DNA from: DASRPD01 sp035646535
GTDB taxonomy: Bacteria; Actinomycetota; Acidimicrobiia; IMCC26256; JANYLB01
DNA length: 29,941 nucleotides
NCBI GenBank assembly: GCA_035646535.1
Contig: DASRPD010000116.1
Coordinates: forward strand, 1-29,941
Direction: 5' to 3'
Position 1 is the first letter of the stretch, and every line of letters begins with the position of its first letter. This document shows, in pieces, positions 15,541 to 23,071 of the stretch. The translations under genes were made by a program, and so were the position numbers. The notes under the pieces are model-generated. The model did no database searches. It had not been told where the DNA came from and saw nothing but the letters and a program-made list of their open reading frames with translations.

Positions 15541-16407
15541 TCAGGCAGTGCGTCGGTCGGCCTCGGTGGCGCGGCGGGTCGGTGCCTTCGGCACGGTCGC
15601 GAGCGTGTGCTCGCGTTGGAGCTTCGAGAGGCGGTTGGCGAAGTAGGTGACGCCGATGCCCGACCCGAGCGCGACCACTGCGGGGGTGACGAGCGCGCCG
15701 CTACCGCTCAGCGCGATCCCGCCGACCTCGCTCCAGCCGCCGACGATCGGCAGCACGATCGTCGGCCCGAACCAGAACACCGCGAGCACGCCGATGCTGA
15801 TGCCGATACACCACCGGCCGACGCGAGCGACCGCACGGAGCCGCGGGTGGGCGAGCGCGATCCCGAGCCCGATCGCGGCGAGCGAGGCCACGCCGGCCAC
15901 GATCGCACCGACGCGGATCACGCGGTCCCAGCCGTCGAGCTGAGGGATCGGCGCCGTGTCGATGGTCACGACCGGGAGACTGTCCGGCGGTACTGCTCCG
16001 GCCAGGTCGGACACGACCTCGACAAGGGCCGCGTCGGTCGCAGTGCGCACCGCCGCGGGGTCCATGAGGATCGGATCGCCCTCCCCGTCGAACACATGGC
16101 CGTGCACCGAGCTCAGGATGTCGGCGAATCCGTTGACGAACACCGGCTGATCCAGCACCGAGTCGGTGAGGCGCCCCCGAGTCTCCGGATCCAGCGCGCT
16201 GACTGCGGGAATGGCGACAACGAGCGCGTCGGCCGTGCGAGCTCGCATCGGGTCGCGAACCGAGCCGGCGTCGAGCATGGCGCCCGCGGTGCTCGCGAGG
16301 GCCGGCTCGTGCAGCGCCGTGGCCGAGACGCCGCCCAGGAAAGCCGACAGACCCGCGCCCAGGAGACCGAGCGTCAGGATCACCGTGGCCGTGCCGCGAG
16401 AACGCAC
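15541..16407 (-). CDS. Membrane protein of unknown function (4 TM)
   Basis: A 288-residue protein. One N-terminal hydrophobic helix (about residues 7-30) is followed by an extracytoplasmic region of about 135 residues with many Asp and Ala. Three more helices follow (about 166-188, 200-222 and 228-256), then a basic cytoplasmic tail rich in Arg. I recognise no named domain; the topology of one helix, a large external loop and three helices recurs in uncharacterised actinobacterial membrane proteins. The start is GTG at 16407 with no convincing ribosome-binding site. It is convergent with the lipoprotein gene and divergent from the acyl-CoA synthetase gene. Confidence 0.75.
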   Translation of the reverse strand: MRSRGTATVILTLGLLGAGLSAFLGGVSATALHEPALASTAGAMLDAGSVRDPMRARTADALVVAIPAVSALDPETRGRLTDSVLDQPVFVNGFADILSSVHGHVFDGEGDPILMDPAAVRTATDAALVEVVSDLAGAVPPDSLPVVTIDTAPIPQLDGWDRVIRVGAIVAGVASLAAIGLGIALAHPRLRAVARVGRWCIGISIGVLAVFWFGPTIVLPIVGGWSEVGGIALSGSGALVTPAVVALGSGIGVTYFANRLSKLQREHTLATVPKAPTRRATEADRRTA

Positions 16408-16473
16408 GGCATCTCATCGGCCGGTGCGCCGTCGAGCTGGAGCCGCGGACGTCGCCGGCCGACCGAGGGCCGA

Positions 16474-16479
16474 TACTCT
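16474..16479 (+). promoter_or_regulatory. Candidate -10 element, near-leaderless promoter
   Basis: TACTCT matches the TAnnnT actinobacterial -10 pattern and lies ten bases before the acyl-CoA synthetase ATG at 16490, so the transcript would begin only a few bases before the start codon. No Shine-Dalgarno sequence and no clear -35 are visible. Confidence 0.35.
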
Positions 16480-16489
16480 GACCGCCGGC

Positions 16490-18187
16490 ATGGCTGACGT
16501 ACCGATCGGAGTCCCACCCCGACTGGCCGAGATCGAGGCCGAGCTGCTCGCACCCGGCGGCGCGTTCGAGCTCGTCGAGGCGGACGTCGCCGGTGAGCGG
16601 ATGTCCGCGTTCGCGAAGCGGATTCATGATCTGCGTGAAGTCCTCGTGAGCTCGGCCGGCTTCGGTGAGGCCGAGTACCTGATCTTCGACGACGGTACGG
16701 ACCTTCGGCGGTTCACCTACGCCGAGCACGCCCAGCTCGTGGCGTCGACCGCGGCGGTGTTGCGAGACGACTACGGGGTCGGGCCCGGCCACCGGGTCGC
16801 GCTCCTCGGTGCGAACTCACCCGAGTGGATCGTGGCGTTCTGGGCCACGGTCAGTCTCGGCGCAATCGGTGTCGGGCTCAACGGGTGGTGGACGGGTCCC
16901 GAGATCCGCTATGGCCTCGTTGACTCCGAACCGACCGTGCTCGTGGCCGACGAGCGTCGTCTCGCCCGCCTCGACGGCGAAGATCCCGGCGTGCCGACGA
17001 TCGTCATCGAGCGCGATTTCGACGCGATCTGGCGCGCTCGACCCGGTGTTGACCTGCCCGACCAGCCGATCGCCGAGGACGACCCGGCGATCGTCCTGTA
17101 CACGAGCGGCACCACGGGAAGGCCGAAGGGAGCGATCAACACCCATCGAAACGTCGGAGCGTTGTTGGGTCTCAACTTCTTTCACGGGTTGCGGATGATG
17201 ATGTTCAACCCGCCGGACGAAGGCGCGCCGCCGACTACCCAGCTCGTCACGAGCCCGCTCTTCCACGTCTCCGGATTGCACAACGCGGCCATCGCCTTCG
17301 CCGCGAGCGGGATCCGTTCGGTGTGGACGACCGGGCGCTTCGATCCCGAGGCCGTGTGCACGCTGATCGAGCGGGAGCGGATCACCGGCTGGTCGTTCAC
17401 CACCGCCCTGCTGCACCGCTTCGCCAACCACCCCGGACTCGCCGACCATGACCTCACGTCGCTGCGGACGATCGGCGGTGGGGGATCACCGTTGTCGCGC
17501 GAGTTGCAGCGCCAGACCCGCGAGGCGCTGCCGTGGATCGCGCCGAGCCTGGGCCTCGGCTACGGCCAGACGGAGTGCGCGGCGCTGGCCACGCTCAACT
17601 CAGGTGAAGAGCTCGTTGCCTTTCCCGATTCTGTCGGCCGTCCGTTGCCGACCGTCGAGATCGAGGTCCGAGACGCCGACGGCCGCGCGCTGGCCGACGG
17701 TGCCGAGGGTGAGATCTGCGTTCGCGGCCCGATGGTGATGCCCGGGTACTGGCGGCGTCCGGACGCGTCGGCCGAGGTGCTCGCGCCCGTCGGATGGCTG
17801 CGCACCGGCGACATCGGTCGGATGGAAGGTGGGCGCCTCTACCTCGCATCGCGCAAGCGCGACCTGATCCTGCGGGGCGGCGAGAACGTCTACCCGGTGG
17901 AGATCGAACAGCGCCTCGAGCTCCACCCCGCGATCGCGGAGAGCGCAGTCATCGGCGTCGACCACCCCGAGCTCGGCCAGGAGGTCAAGGCCGTCGTTGT
18001 CGCCTGCCCCGGTGCGGCCGGGCTCGACTTCGACGAGCTCGCACGCTGGGTCGCCGAGGAGCTCGCGTACTTCAAGGTCCCGGTTCACTGGGAGCAGCGA
18101 ACCGACCCGCTGCCCCGCAACGCCTCCGGCAAGGTCGTGAAGCACGCGCTCGGACCCGGTGCCAGCTCCGGGTTCGTCGAGGAGTAG
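16490..18187 (+). CDS. Acyl-CoA synthetase / AMP-dependent ligase
   Basis: A 565-residue ANL-superfamily enzyme that adenylates a carboxylic acid and transfers it to CoA. Motifs in order: P-loop YTSGTTGRPKG (204-214), GYGQTEC, the LRTGD adenylate-binding aspartate, the hinge region KRDLILRGGENVYPVEIE and the catalytic lysine K548 in PRNASGKVVK. Length and motif set match medium/long-chain or aromatic acyl-CoA ligases. The ATG at 16490 follows a -10-like TACTCT; the upstream part of the open frame overlaps the divergent membrane-protein gene and is not coding. The isochorismatase-fold gene begins eight bases downstream with its own ribosome-binding site. The acid substrate cannot be inferred. 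Confidence 0.93.
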   Translation: MADVPIGVPPRLAEIEAELLAPGGAFELVEADVAGERMSAFAKRIHDLREVLVSSAGFGEAEYLIFDDGTDLRRFTYAEHAQLVASTAAVLRDDYGVGPGHRVALLGANSPEWIVAFWATVSLGAIGVGLNGWWTGPEIRYGLVDSEPTVLVADERRLARLDGEDPGVPTIVIERDFDAIWRARPGVDLPDQPIAEDDPAIVLYTSGTTGRPKGAINTHRNVGALLGLNFFHGLRMMMFNPPDEGAPPTTQLVTSPLFHVSGLHNAAIAFAASGIRSVWTTGRFDPEAVCTLIERERITGWSFTTALLHRFANHPGLADHDLTSLRTIGGGGSPLSRELQRQTREALPWIAPSLGLGYGQTECAALATLNSGEELVAFPDSVGRPLPTVEIEVRDADGRALADGAEGEICVRGPMVMPGYWRRPDASAEVLAPVGWLRTGDIGRMEGGRLYLASRKRDLILRGGENVYPVEIEQRLELHPAIAESAVIGVDHPELGQEVKAVVVACPGAAGLDFDELARWVAEELAYFKVPVHWEQRTDPLPRNASGKVVKHALGPGASSGFVEE

Positions 18188-18195
18188 GAGAGGCT

Positions 18196-18816
18196 GTGCC
18201 CCTTGATCTGAACACTCTCGTCGCGCCAGGTCACACCGCGCTCGTCCTGCAAGAGGTGCAGAACGGTGTGGTGGGTGAGCCGTCGGTGCTCCCGCAGCTC
18301 GCGGCCGAGGCCGCGGCGGTCGGTCTCATCGAGCACTGTGCCCGGCTGGCGCGCGCGGCGCGCGGTTCGGGTGTTCCCGTGATCCACTGCACCGCCGAGA
18401 CGCGAGACGACCGGCTCGGCGCCAACCGCAACGCACGGTTGTTCCGCGGGTTGAAGAAGTCCACGGTTCCCTTGTCGCCGGGCAGCGCCGCGGTGCAGCC
18501 GCCCACCGAGATCGGTGTGGATCCGTCGGACCTGGTGTTGGCTCGATATCACGGGCTCGGGCCGATGACGGGCACCCAGCTGGACTCGGTGCTGCGGAAT
18601 CTCGGTGTCACGACGATCGTCGGCGTCGGCGTGTCGGTGAACATCGGCATGACGAACTTCGCCTTCGATGCCGTGAACCGCGGCTATCAGTTCGTGATGC
18701 CCACCGACGCGGTCGCGGGGGTCCCGGCAGAGTACGCCGAGGCCGTGCTCACCAACACCTTGAGTCTTGTCGCCACGCTCACGACCACCGATGCAGTCCT
18801 CGCCGCCTGGCAGTAG
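18196..18816 (+). CDS. Isochorismatase-fold protein lacking the catalytic triad
   Basis: A 206-residue protein with the isochorismatase/cysteine-hydrolase fold: the opening strand TALVLQEVQNGVV, a central PVIHCTAE, and GVSVNIGMTNFAFDAVNRGY near the end. The family triad is altered throughout. The usual Asp of DxQN is E20 (QEVQN), the usual Lys aligns with R117/Y118 (LARYHG), and the usual Cys of the TNVCVE segment is G151 (VNIGMT). Cysteine-dependent amide or ether hydrolysis is therefore unlikely; a binding or different catalytic role is possible. The GTG start is preceded by TAGGAGAGG. It is probably cotranscribed with the acyl-CoA synthetase. A tandem repeat spans its stop codon. Confidence 0.85.
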   Translation: MPLDLNTLVAPGHTALVLQEVQNGVVGEPSVLPQLAAEAAAVGLIEHCARLARAARGSGVPVIHCTAETRDDRLGANRNARLFRGLKKSTVPLSPGSAAVQPPTEIGVDPSDLVLARYHGLGPMTGTQLDSVLRNLGVTTIVGVGVSVNIGMTNFAFDAVNRGYQFVMPTDAVAGVPAEYAEAVLTNTLSLVATLTTTDAVLAAWQ

Positions 18817-18844
18817 CGCACCGTTCGGCAGTAGCTCACCGTTC
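18809..18844. repeat. 18-bp tandem duplication spanning a stop codon
   Basis: GGCAGTAGCGCACCGTTC (18809-18826) is followed by a copy with one substitution (18827-18844). The unit contains the TAG stop of the isochorismatase-fold gene and repeats it in the same frame. The rest of the spacer to 18912 is GC-rich and shows nothing else clear. Confidence 0.85.
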
Positions 18845-18912
18845 GGCCACGTCTCCACGCGCGTACGACGGGCGCCGGCGCGGAGCGAGGAGAAGAGGCG
18901 CGGGGCGCGGCG

Positions 18913-20649
18913 CTATCCGGGTGCGATCGGAACAGTTCGCGTGTCGCGGCCCGATCGGAGGATGGTCCCGGGGCGTGCGCCGGTCGAGACACCGGCGGTC
19001 ACGGTCTCGACGCCGTTCACGTAGACGTGCTCGACGCCGAGCGAGCCGGCGGTGAGCCGGGCTGTGCCCCCCGGGAGGTCATTGACGAGCGTCGCGGGCT
19101 CCGAGCCGATGGTCTCGGGGTTGAACACGACGAGGTCGGCGTGCATGCCGGGTGCGACGCGACCCCGGTCGCGCAGCCCGAAGAGCTGCGCGGGCACGTC
19201 GGTGATCAGCTGCACCGCCCGCTCGAGCGGCATGAGCTTGCGGCCGCGGAGCATGTCGCCGAGGAATCGGCTCGTGTACGGCGCGCCGCACATACGGTCG
19301 AGATGGGCCCCTGCGTCCGAGCCACCGAGCATTGCCCGCGGGTCCTCCCACACCGACCTGCGGAGCTCCCAGGACGCAGCGTCTCCGTCAGGGGCGATCG
19401 GCCAGAGGATCGTGCGGAGGTCGTCGCTGATGACGATGTCGATCAAGGTGTCGAACGCGGTCTGGTCACGGTCGGCGGCGACGTCGCGCACCGTCTTGCC
19501 CTCGAGGCCTTCGTTGGCGTCGGAGTACGTGTCGCCGAGCACGTAGTTGCCCCAGTCGGCGAGACGGCGGAACACCCCTGCCTCGTCGCTGTGGGCGCGG
19601 TCGTTCATCCACGCGCGCGTGGTGGGATCAGCGAGCTTGGCGATGCGTTCCGGCACCGGCAGGCTCATGACCTCCTTCCAGCCCGGCAGCATGAACAGCG
19701 CGCAGTAGTTGAGAAAGCTCATGTTCATCGGCACGATGACCGGCATCGTCAGGGCGACGATGCGACCACCCGCGGTCTGCGCTCGGCTCGACGCTTCGAG
19801 CTGGCGAGTCACCCGTTCGGGGACCCGCGAGTCGACGGTCAACACGTTCCAGTTCAGCGGACGTTGCCCGGCGACCGACATCGCGACGAGAAGCTCGATC
19901 TCGTCGTCGGAGAACTGGTCGAGGCAACCGTCGACGATCGCCTCGAGGGTGGTGCCCTCGTGGTCGCGGACCGCCGCGCACAGGGCGAGCACCTCGTTGT
20001 GGGTGGCCCAGCGCGACGGCACCGGCTCACCGTCACCGTCGGAATGGGTGTACGAGAGGGTGGTCGAGAATCCCAGCCCACCTGCTTCGATGGACTGGTG
20101 CAGAAGCTCGACCATGGCGTTGAGCTGGTCGGGCGAGGCCTCGTTGCCGACCGATTCGTCGCCCATGACGTAGCGCCGCAGTGCACAGTGGCCGACCAGG
20201 AACCCGGCGTTGACGCCGATGTTGCCATCGAGTCGGTCGAGGTAGCCGGCGAAGGTCTCCCAGTCCCACTCGATGCCCGTCTCGAGGGCGGGAAGCGGCA
20301 TGCCCTCGACCTTTGCCATCATGCGCCGCAGGTAGTCGGCATCACGCGCCTTCAGCGGCGCGAGCGTGAAACCGCAGTTCCCGCCGATGACGCTGGTGAC
20401 GCCGTGCACGTTGGAGGGTGAGGCGCCCGGGTCCCAGAACAGCTGCGCGTCGTAGTGGGTGTGCGGGTCGACGAAACCCGGGGTGACGACGAGGCCCTCG
20501 GCGTCCAGCGTGTTGGTCGCGGCGTCATCGATGGCGCCCGGCTCGGCTACCGAGACGATGCGGCCGTCGCGAATCCCCACGTCGGCGCGTCTGGCCGGGG
20601 CGCCGGTGCCGTCGACGAGGCTGCCATTGCGTATCAACAGATCCAGCAT
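18913..20649 (-). CDS. D-aminoacylase / N-acyl-D-amino-acid deacylase-like amidohydrolase
   Basis: A 578-residue amidohydrolase (amidohydro_3 group). These TIM-barrel metalloenzymes remove acyl groups from N-acyl-D-amino acids or related amides. The HxH metal motif is in DPHTHYD (H63, H65), the characteristic metal-bridging cysteine is C92 in GGNCGF, VGHCALR gives a later ligand region, and GGSDAGAHL carries the catalytic aspartate. The N-terminal beta-sandwich strand (LLIRNGSLVDGTG) and the C-terminal APGMHADLVVFNP return strand are complete. The ATG at 20649 follows TAGGTAG. The gene is divergent from another amidohydrolase across a 124-base spacer with a palindrome. The precise substrate is unproven. 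Confidence 0.92.
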   Translation of the reverse strand: MLDLLIRNGSLVDGTGAPARRADVGIRDGRIVSVAEPGAIDDAATNTLDAEGLVVTPGFVDPHTHYDAQLFWDPGASPSNVHGVTSVIGGNCGFTLAPLKARDADYLRRMMAKVEGMPLPALETGIEWDWETFAGYLDRLDGNIGVNAGFLVGHCALRRYVMGDESVGNEASPDQLNAMVELLHQSIEAGGLGFSTTLSYTHSDGDGEPVPSRWATHNEVLALCAAVRDHEGTTLEAIVDGCLDQFSDDEIELLVAMSVAGQRPLNWNVLTVDSRVPERVTRQLEASSRAQTAGGRIVALTMPVIVPMNMSFLNYCALFMLPGWKEVMSLPVPERIAKLADPTTRAWMNDRAHSDEAGVFRRLADWGNYVLGDTYSDANEGLEGKTVRDVAADRDQTAFDTLIDIVISDDLRTILWPIAPDGDAASWELRRSVWEDPRAMLGGSDAGAHLDRMCGAPYTSRFLGDMLRGRKLMPLERAVQLITDVPAQLFGLRDRGRVAPGMHADLVVFNPETIGSEPATLVNDLPGGTARLTAGSLGVEHVYVNGVETVTAGVSTGARPGTILRSGRDTRTVPIAPG

Positions 20650-20670
20650 CTACCTAGTGTGCCACCACAT

Positions 20671-20685
20671 CTGACGGATCGTCAG
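20671..20685. promoter_or_regulatory. Palindromic operator candidate between two divergent amidohydrolases
   Basis: CTGACG-GAT-CGTCAG is a perfect inverted repeat with 6-base arms. It lies 22 bases upstream of the minus-strand amidohydrolase start. A TAGGCT -10-like hexamer (20689-20694) reading toward the plus-strand gene directly follows it. The size and symmetry are typical of a dimeric TetR- or GntR-type repressor site; no regulator gene is adjacent, so the binding protein is unknown. Confidence 0.55.
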
Positions 20686-20773
20686 GTCTAGGCTTCGCGG
20701 CTGCGAGCAGGCCCCGGAGCTCGCGTTCGCGGGCCACCGAGCGACCAGCACCGAGCGAGTGGAGCACACGACG

Positions 20774-21988
20774 ATGGAATTCACTGCCGACACCTTCCCG
20801 AAGGTCATCTCGGTCGATGATCATGTGATCGAGCCGCCGAACGTCTGGCAGGACCGGCTTCCGGCCAAGTACCGCGAGGTCGGGCCCCGGGTCGTGCGCA
20901 CGAAGATCGCCGAGATGAGCTTCGTCGGCGGCAGGTTCGACTTCCGGGCCGCGGAGGCGGGCGAGGACGGCACCGACTGTGACTGGTGGTACTACGAAGA
21001 CCTGCGGGTCCCCCAGACGCGGCTGTCCGCCGCGGCCGGCATCCCTCGTGAAGAGGTCACGGTCAGCCCGATCAGCTACGACGACATGCGCACCGGCTGC
21101 TACGACCCGGTCGAGCGGCTGGCCGACATGGACGTGAACTGGGTCGAGGCGTCGCTCTCGTTTCCGTCATTCCCGCGCTTCTGCGGCCAGACGTTCTTGG
21201 AAGCCAAGGACATGGAGCTCGCAGACCTCTGCGTGAAGGCGTACAACGACTGGATGTTCGACGAGTGGTGCGCGGGTTCGGGTGACCGACTCATCCCGCT
21301 GCCGATCATCCAACTGTGGGACGCGAGTCTGGCGGCCGACGAAGTGCGTCGCAACGCGGCCCGCGGCGGTCACGCAGTGTGCTTCACCGAGATCCCGCCG
21401 TTCCTCGGGCTGCCGAGCGTGCACACCGATGCCTGGGATCCGTTCTTCGACGCGTGCGCCGACACGGAGACGGTGGTGTGCATGCACATCGGCTCGAGCT
21501 CGAAGATGCCGTCGACGTCAGCCGACGCGCCCGCCGCCGTCGGTTCGACGCTCACCTACATGAACGCGGCAATGTCGCTCGTCGACTACCTGATGTCGGG
21601 TGTGCTCGAGCGCTTCCCGAAGATCGAGCTCGCCTACTCGGAAGGTCAGATCGGCTGGATCCCGTACGTCTTGGAGCGAGCCGACACCGTCTGGCGGGAG
21701 AACCGCGCTTGGGGTGGTGTTGCCGACACCGTGAGCCGGCCACCATCGGAGCTGTTCCACGACCACGTCTACGGGTGCTTCTTCGACGACGTGCACGGCC
21801 TCCAGTCGCTGGACTCGATCGGCGTCGCCAACGTCACGTTCGAGACGGACTACCCGCACAGCGACTCGACCTGGCCGCACACCAAGAAGGTCGCCATGCA
21901 GATCATGCGCGACCTCACCGACGATCAGATCACCAAGATCGTCCGGTCGAATGCGATCCGCATGCTCCGCCTCGACCTGCCCGCCTGA
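20774..21988 (+). CDS. Amidohydrolase family 2 (ACMSD-like TIM-barrel) protein
   Basis: A 404-residue protein of the amidohydrolase-2 group, which includes decarboxylases such as ACMSD and hydratases/hydrolases of aromatic ring-cleavage products. The N-terminal SVDDHVIEPPNVW block (13-25) is characteristic of a large actinobacterial subfamily in which the classical HxH is modified. CMHIGSSS contains the mid-barrel histidine and ETDYPHSDSTWP the C-terminal metal aspartate. The ATG at 20774 is preceded by GGAG at 20761-20764; a GTG at 20759 is less likely. It is divergent from the D-aminoacylase-like gene, possibly under one operator. The substrate is unknown. Confidence 0.9.
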   Translation: MEFTADTFPKVISVDDHVIEPPNVWQDRLPAKYREVGPRVVRTKIAEMSFVGGRFDFRAAEAGEDGTDCDWWYYEDLRVPQTRLSAAAGIPREEVTVSPISYDDMRTGCYDPVERLADMDVNWVEASLSFPSFPRFCGQTFLEAKDMELADLCVKAYNDWMFDEWCAGSGDRLIPLPIIQLWDASLAADEVRRNAARGGHAVCFTEIPPFLGLPSVHTDAWDPFFDACADTETVVCMHIGSSSKMPSTSADAPAAVGSTLTYMNAAMSLVDYLMSGVLERFPKIELAYSEGQIGWIPYVLERADTVWRENRAWGGVADTVSRPPSELFHDHVYGCFFDDVHGLQSLDSIGVANVTFETDYPHSDSTWPHTKKVAMQIMRDLTDDQITKIVRSNAIRMLRLDLPA

Positions 21989-22008
21989 ACCCGTCCCGGC
22001 GCATCTGG

Positions 22009-22074
22009 CGCCTGGGCTGCCGGTGACTCGCGCCTGGGCTGTTGGTGACTCGCGCCTGGGCTGCTGGTGCGTGG
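22009..22074. repeat. 22-bp tandem repeat, three copies, after a stop codon
   Basis: Three 22-base units (22009-22030, 22031-22052, 22053-22074) each begin CGCCTGGGCTG; the last diverges in its final bases. The array begins 21 bases after the amidohydrolase stop and fills most of the 105-base spacer between two convergent genes. Confidence 0.85.
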
Positions 22075-22093
22075 CGGCGCGGCCGGGCTGTCG

Positions 22094-22930
22094 TCAGGGG
22101 GTGGCGGTCGACGGCGACCCGACGCGAGGCCACACCGAGTCGAGGCCATGACGGCTGAGTCCGAAGGCGGCCGAGGTTGTCTCGGAGTCGAGCACGCAAT
22201 CCGCGGCCATGATCTCGACGGTCGCGGGGTGCAGCGACGGCAGGAGCGCGGCGATCACGTGCGCGGCGGCGCCGTGGAGATGACGTTTGCGGACCTCGCG
22301 GCCGTTGACCCGGTCGACGAGGTCGTCGAGGGTGACGGTGTCGGGCCCACCGAGATCGAAGGTCCCGGTCGGGCTGGTCGAGTCGAGACAGGCGCAGGCG
22401 ATCGCCTCGATCGCGTCCTCGCGCAGCAGCGGTGTCCATCGCTGTCGGCCGCCGCCGAGGAGCGCGACCGGGTGGTCGCCCCGCGACAGCAACGAGGTGA
22501 CGAGCGGTCCCGGTTCGACCGGAGTTCCGACGATGTGCGCGCACCGAAACGTGGTCACGGGCATGCCGCACTCCTCGAACAACGCTTCGGCCTGGCCCTT
22601 CGTGCGCAGGAAGGTGTTCGACGACGCGGTGTTCGCACCGGGAGATGAGAGTGCGACGACCCGGCGGACTCGTGTACCGCACAGCGCTCGGATTGTCGTC
22701 CGCGCGGTGCCGACGTTCGCTCGTTCGTAGGTGTTGGGATACCGGGGCGCGATGGTGCCCGCGAGATGGACCACGACGGTCGCGTCACGGGTTGCCGCGG
22801 CGAGGTCGTCGTCCCGGCTGACCGGTCGGACACGTGCGCGCGTGGAGCCGAGGCGCTGTTGGAGCGCCGTACCCATCTGACCGGTCGCGCCGACGATCAC
22901 GATGGTGTCGTCGGTGCCGGTCGCTCCCAT
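22094..22930 (-). CDS. NmrA-like / atypical SDR NAD(P)-binding protein
   Basis: A 278-residue protein with an N-terminal Rossmann motif (VIVGATGQMG), a strand ending VVVHLAGT, and SSPGAN in the position of the SDR serine. The YxxxK pair appears as FLRTK, so the tyrosine is missing. This is the pattern of NmrA-like and other atypical SDRs, which bind NAD(P) as sensors or act as unusual reductases. The late FDLGGPDTVTLDDLV is typical of this group. The start is uncertain: ATG 22930 or GTG 22939, neither with a visible ribosome-binding site. It stands alone, convergent with the amidohydrolase and divergent from the aldehyde dehydrogenase. Confidence 0.82.
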   Translation of the reverse strand: MGATGTDDTIVIVGATGQMGTALQQRLGSTRARVRPVSRDDDLAAATRDATVVVHLAGTIAPRYPNTYERANVGTARTTIRALCGTRVRRVVALSSPGANTASSNTFLRTKGQAEALFEECGMPVTTFRCAHIVGTPVEPGPLVTSLLSRGDHPVALLGGGRQRWTPLLREDAIEAIACACLDSTSPTGTFDLGGPDTVTLDDLVDRVNGREVRKRHLHGAAAHVIAALLPSLHPATVEIMAADCVLDSETTSAAFGLSRHGLDSVWPRVGSPSTATP

Positions 22931-23021
22931 CTGACGCACCGCTTGGTCGATGGGCGGGTTCTCGGTCGATCACGCCACGTTCTGAAGCCCGGCGGCGCCC
23001 AGGACCTGCCGCACCCGGAAA

Positions 23022-23035
23022 TAGAACCGGTTATA
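23022..23035. promoter_or_regulatory. KstR-like operator box
   Basis: TAGAACCGGTTATA fits the published KstR consensus TnnAACnnGTTnnA at every fixed position and has a perfect AACCGGTT core. It overlaps the candidate -10 of the aldehyde dehydrogenase gene, where a repressor would block transcription. KstR is the TetR-family repressor of cholesterol catabolism in mycobacteria and rhodococci; whether this organism has KstR or only a relative is not known from this window. Confidence 0.55.
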
Positions 23036-23037
23036 GT
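23032..23037 (+). promoter_or_regulatory. Candidate -10 element of the aldehyde dehydrogenase gene
   Basis: TATAGT is close to the TATAAT consensus and the most AT-rich hexamer in this spacer. It overlaps the right half of the KstR-like box. The -35 is unclear. Predicted transcription would begin near 23044, leaving a leader of about 28 bases containing the AGAGGGGG ribosome-binding site. Confidence 0.5.
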
Positions 23038-23071
23038 CCGGCGCGTTCGCCGTCTAGAGGGGGTGTGGGCC

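Noticed and set aside
19027..20421. 464-codon plus-strand frame opposite the D-aminoacylase-like gene
   Set aside because: Antisense shadow; the real gene has intact HxH, GNCGF and GSDAGAH motifs on the minus strand.
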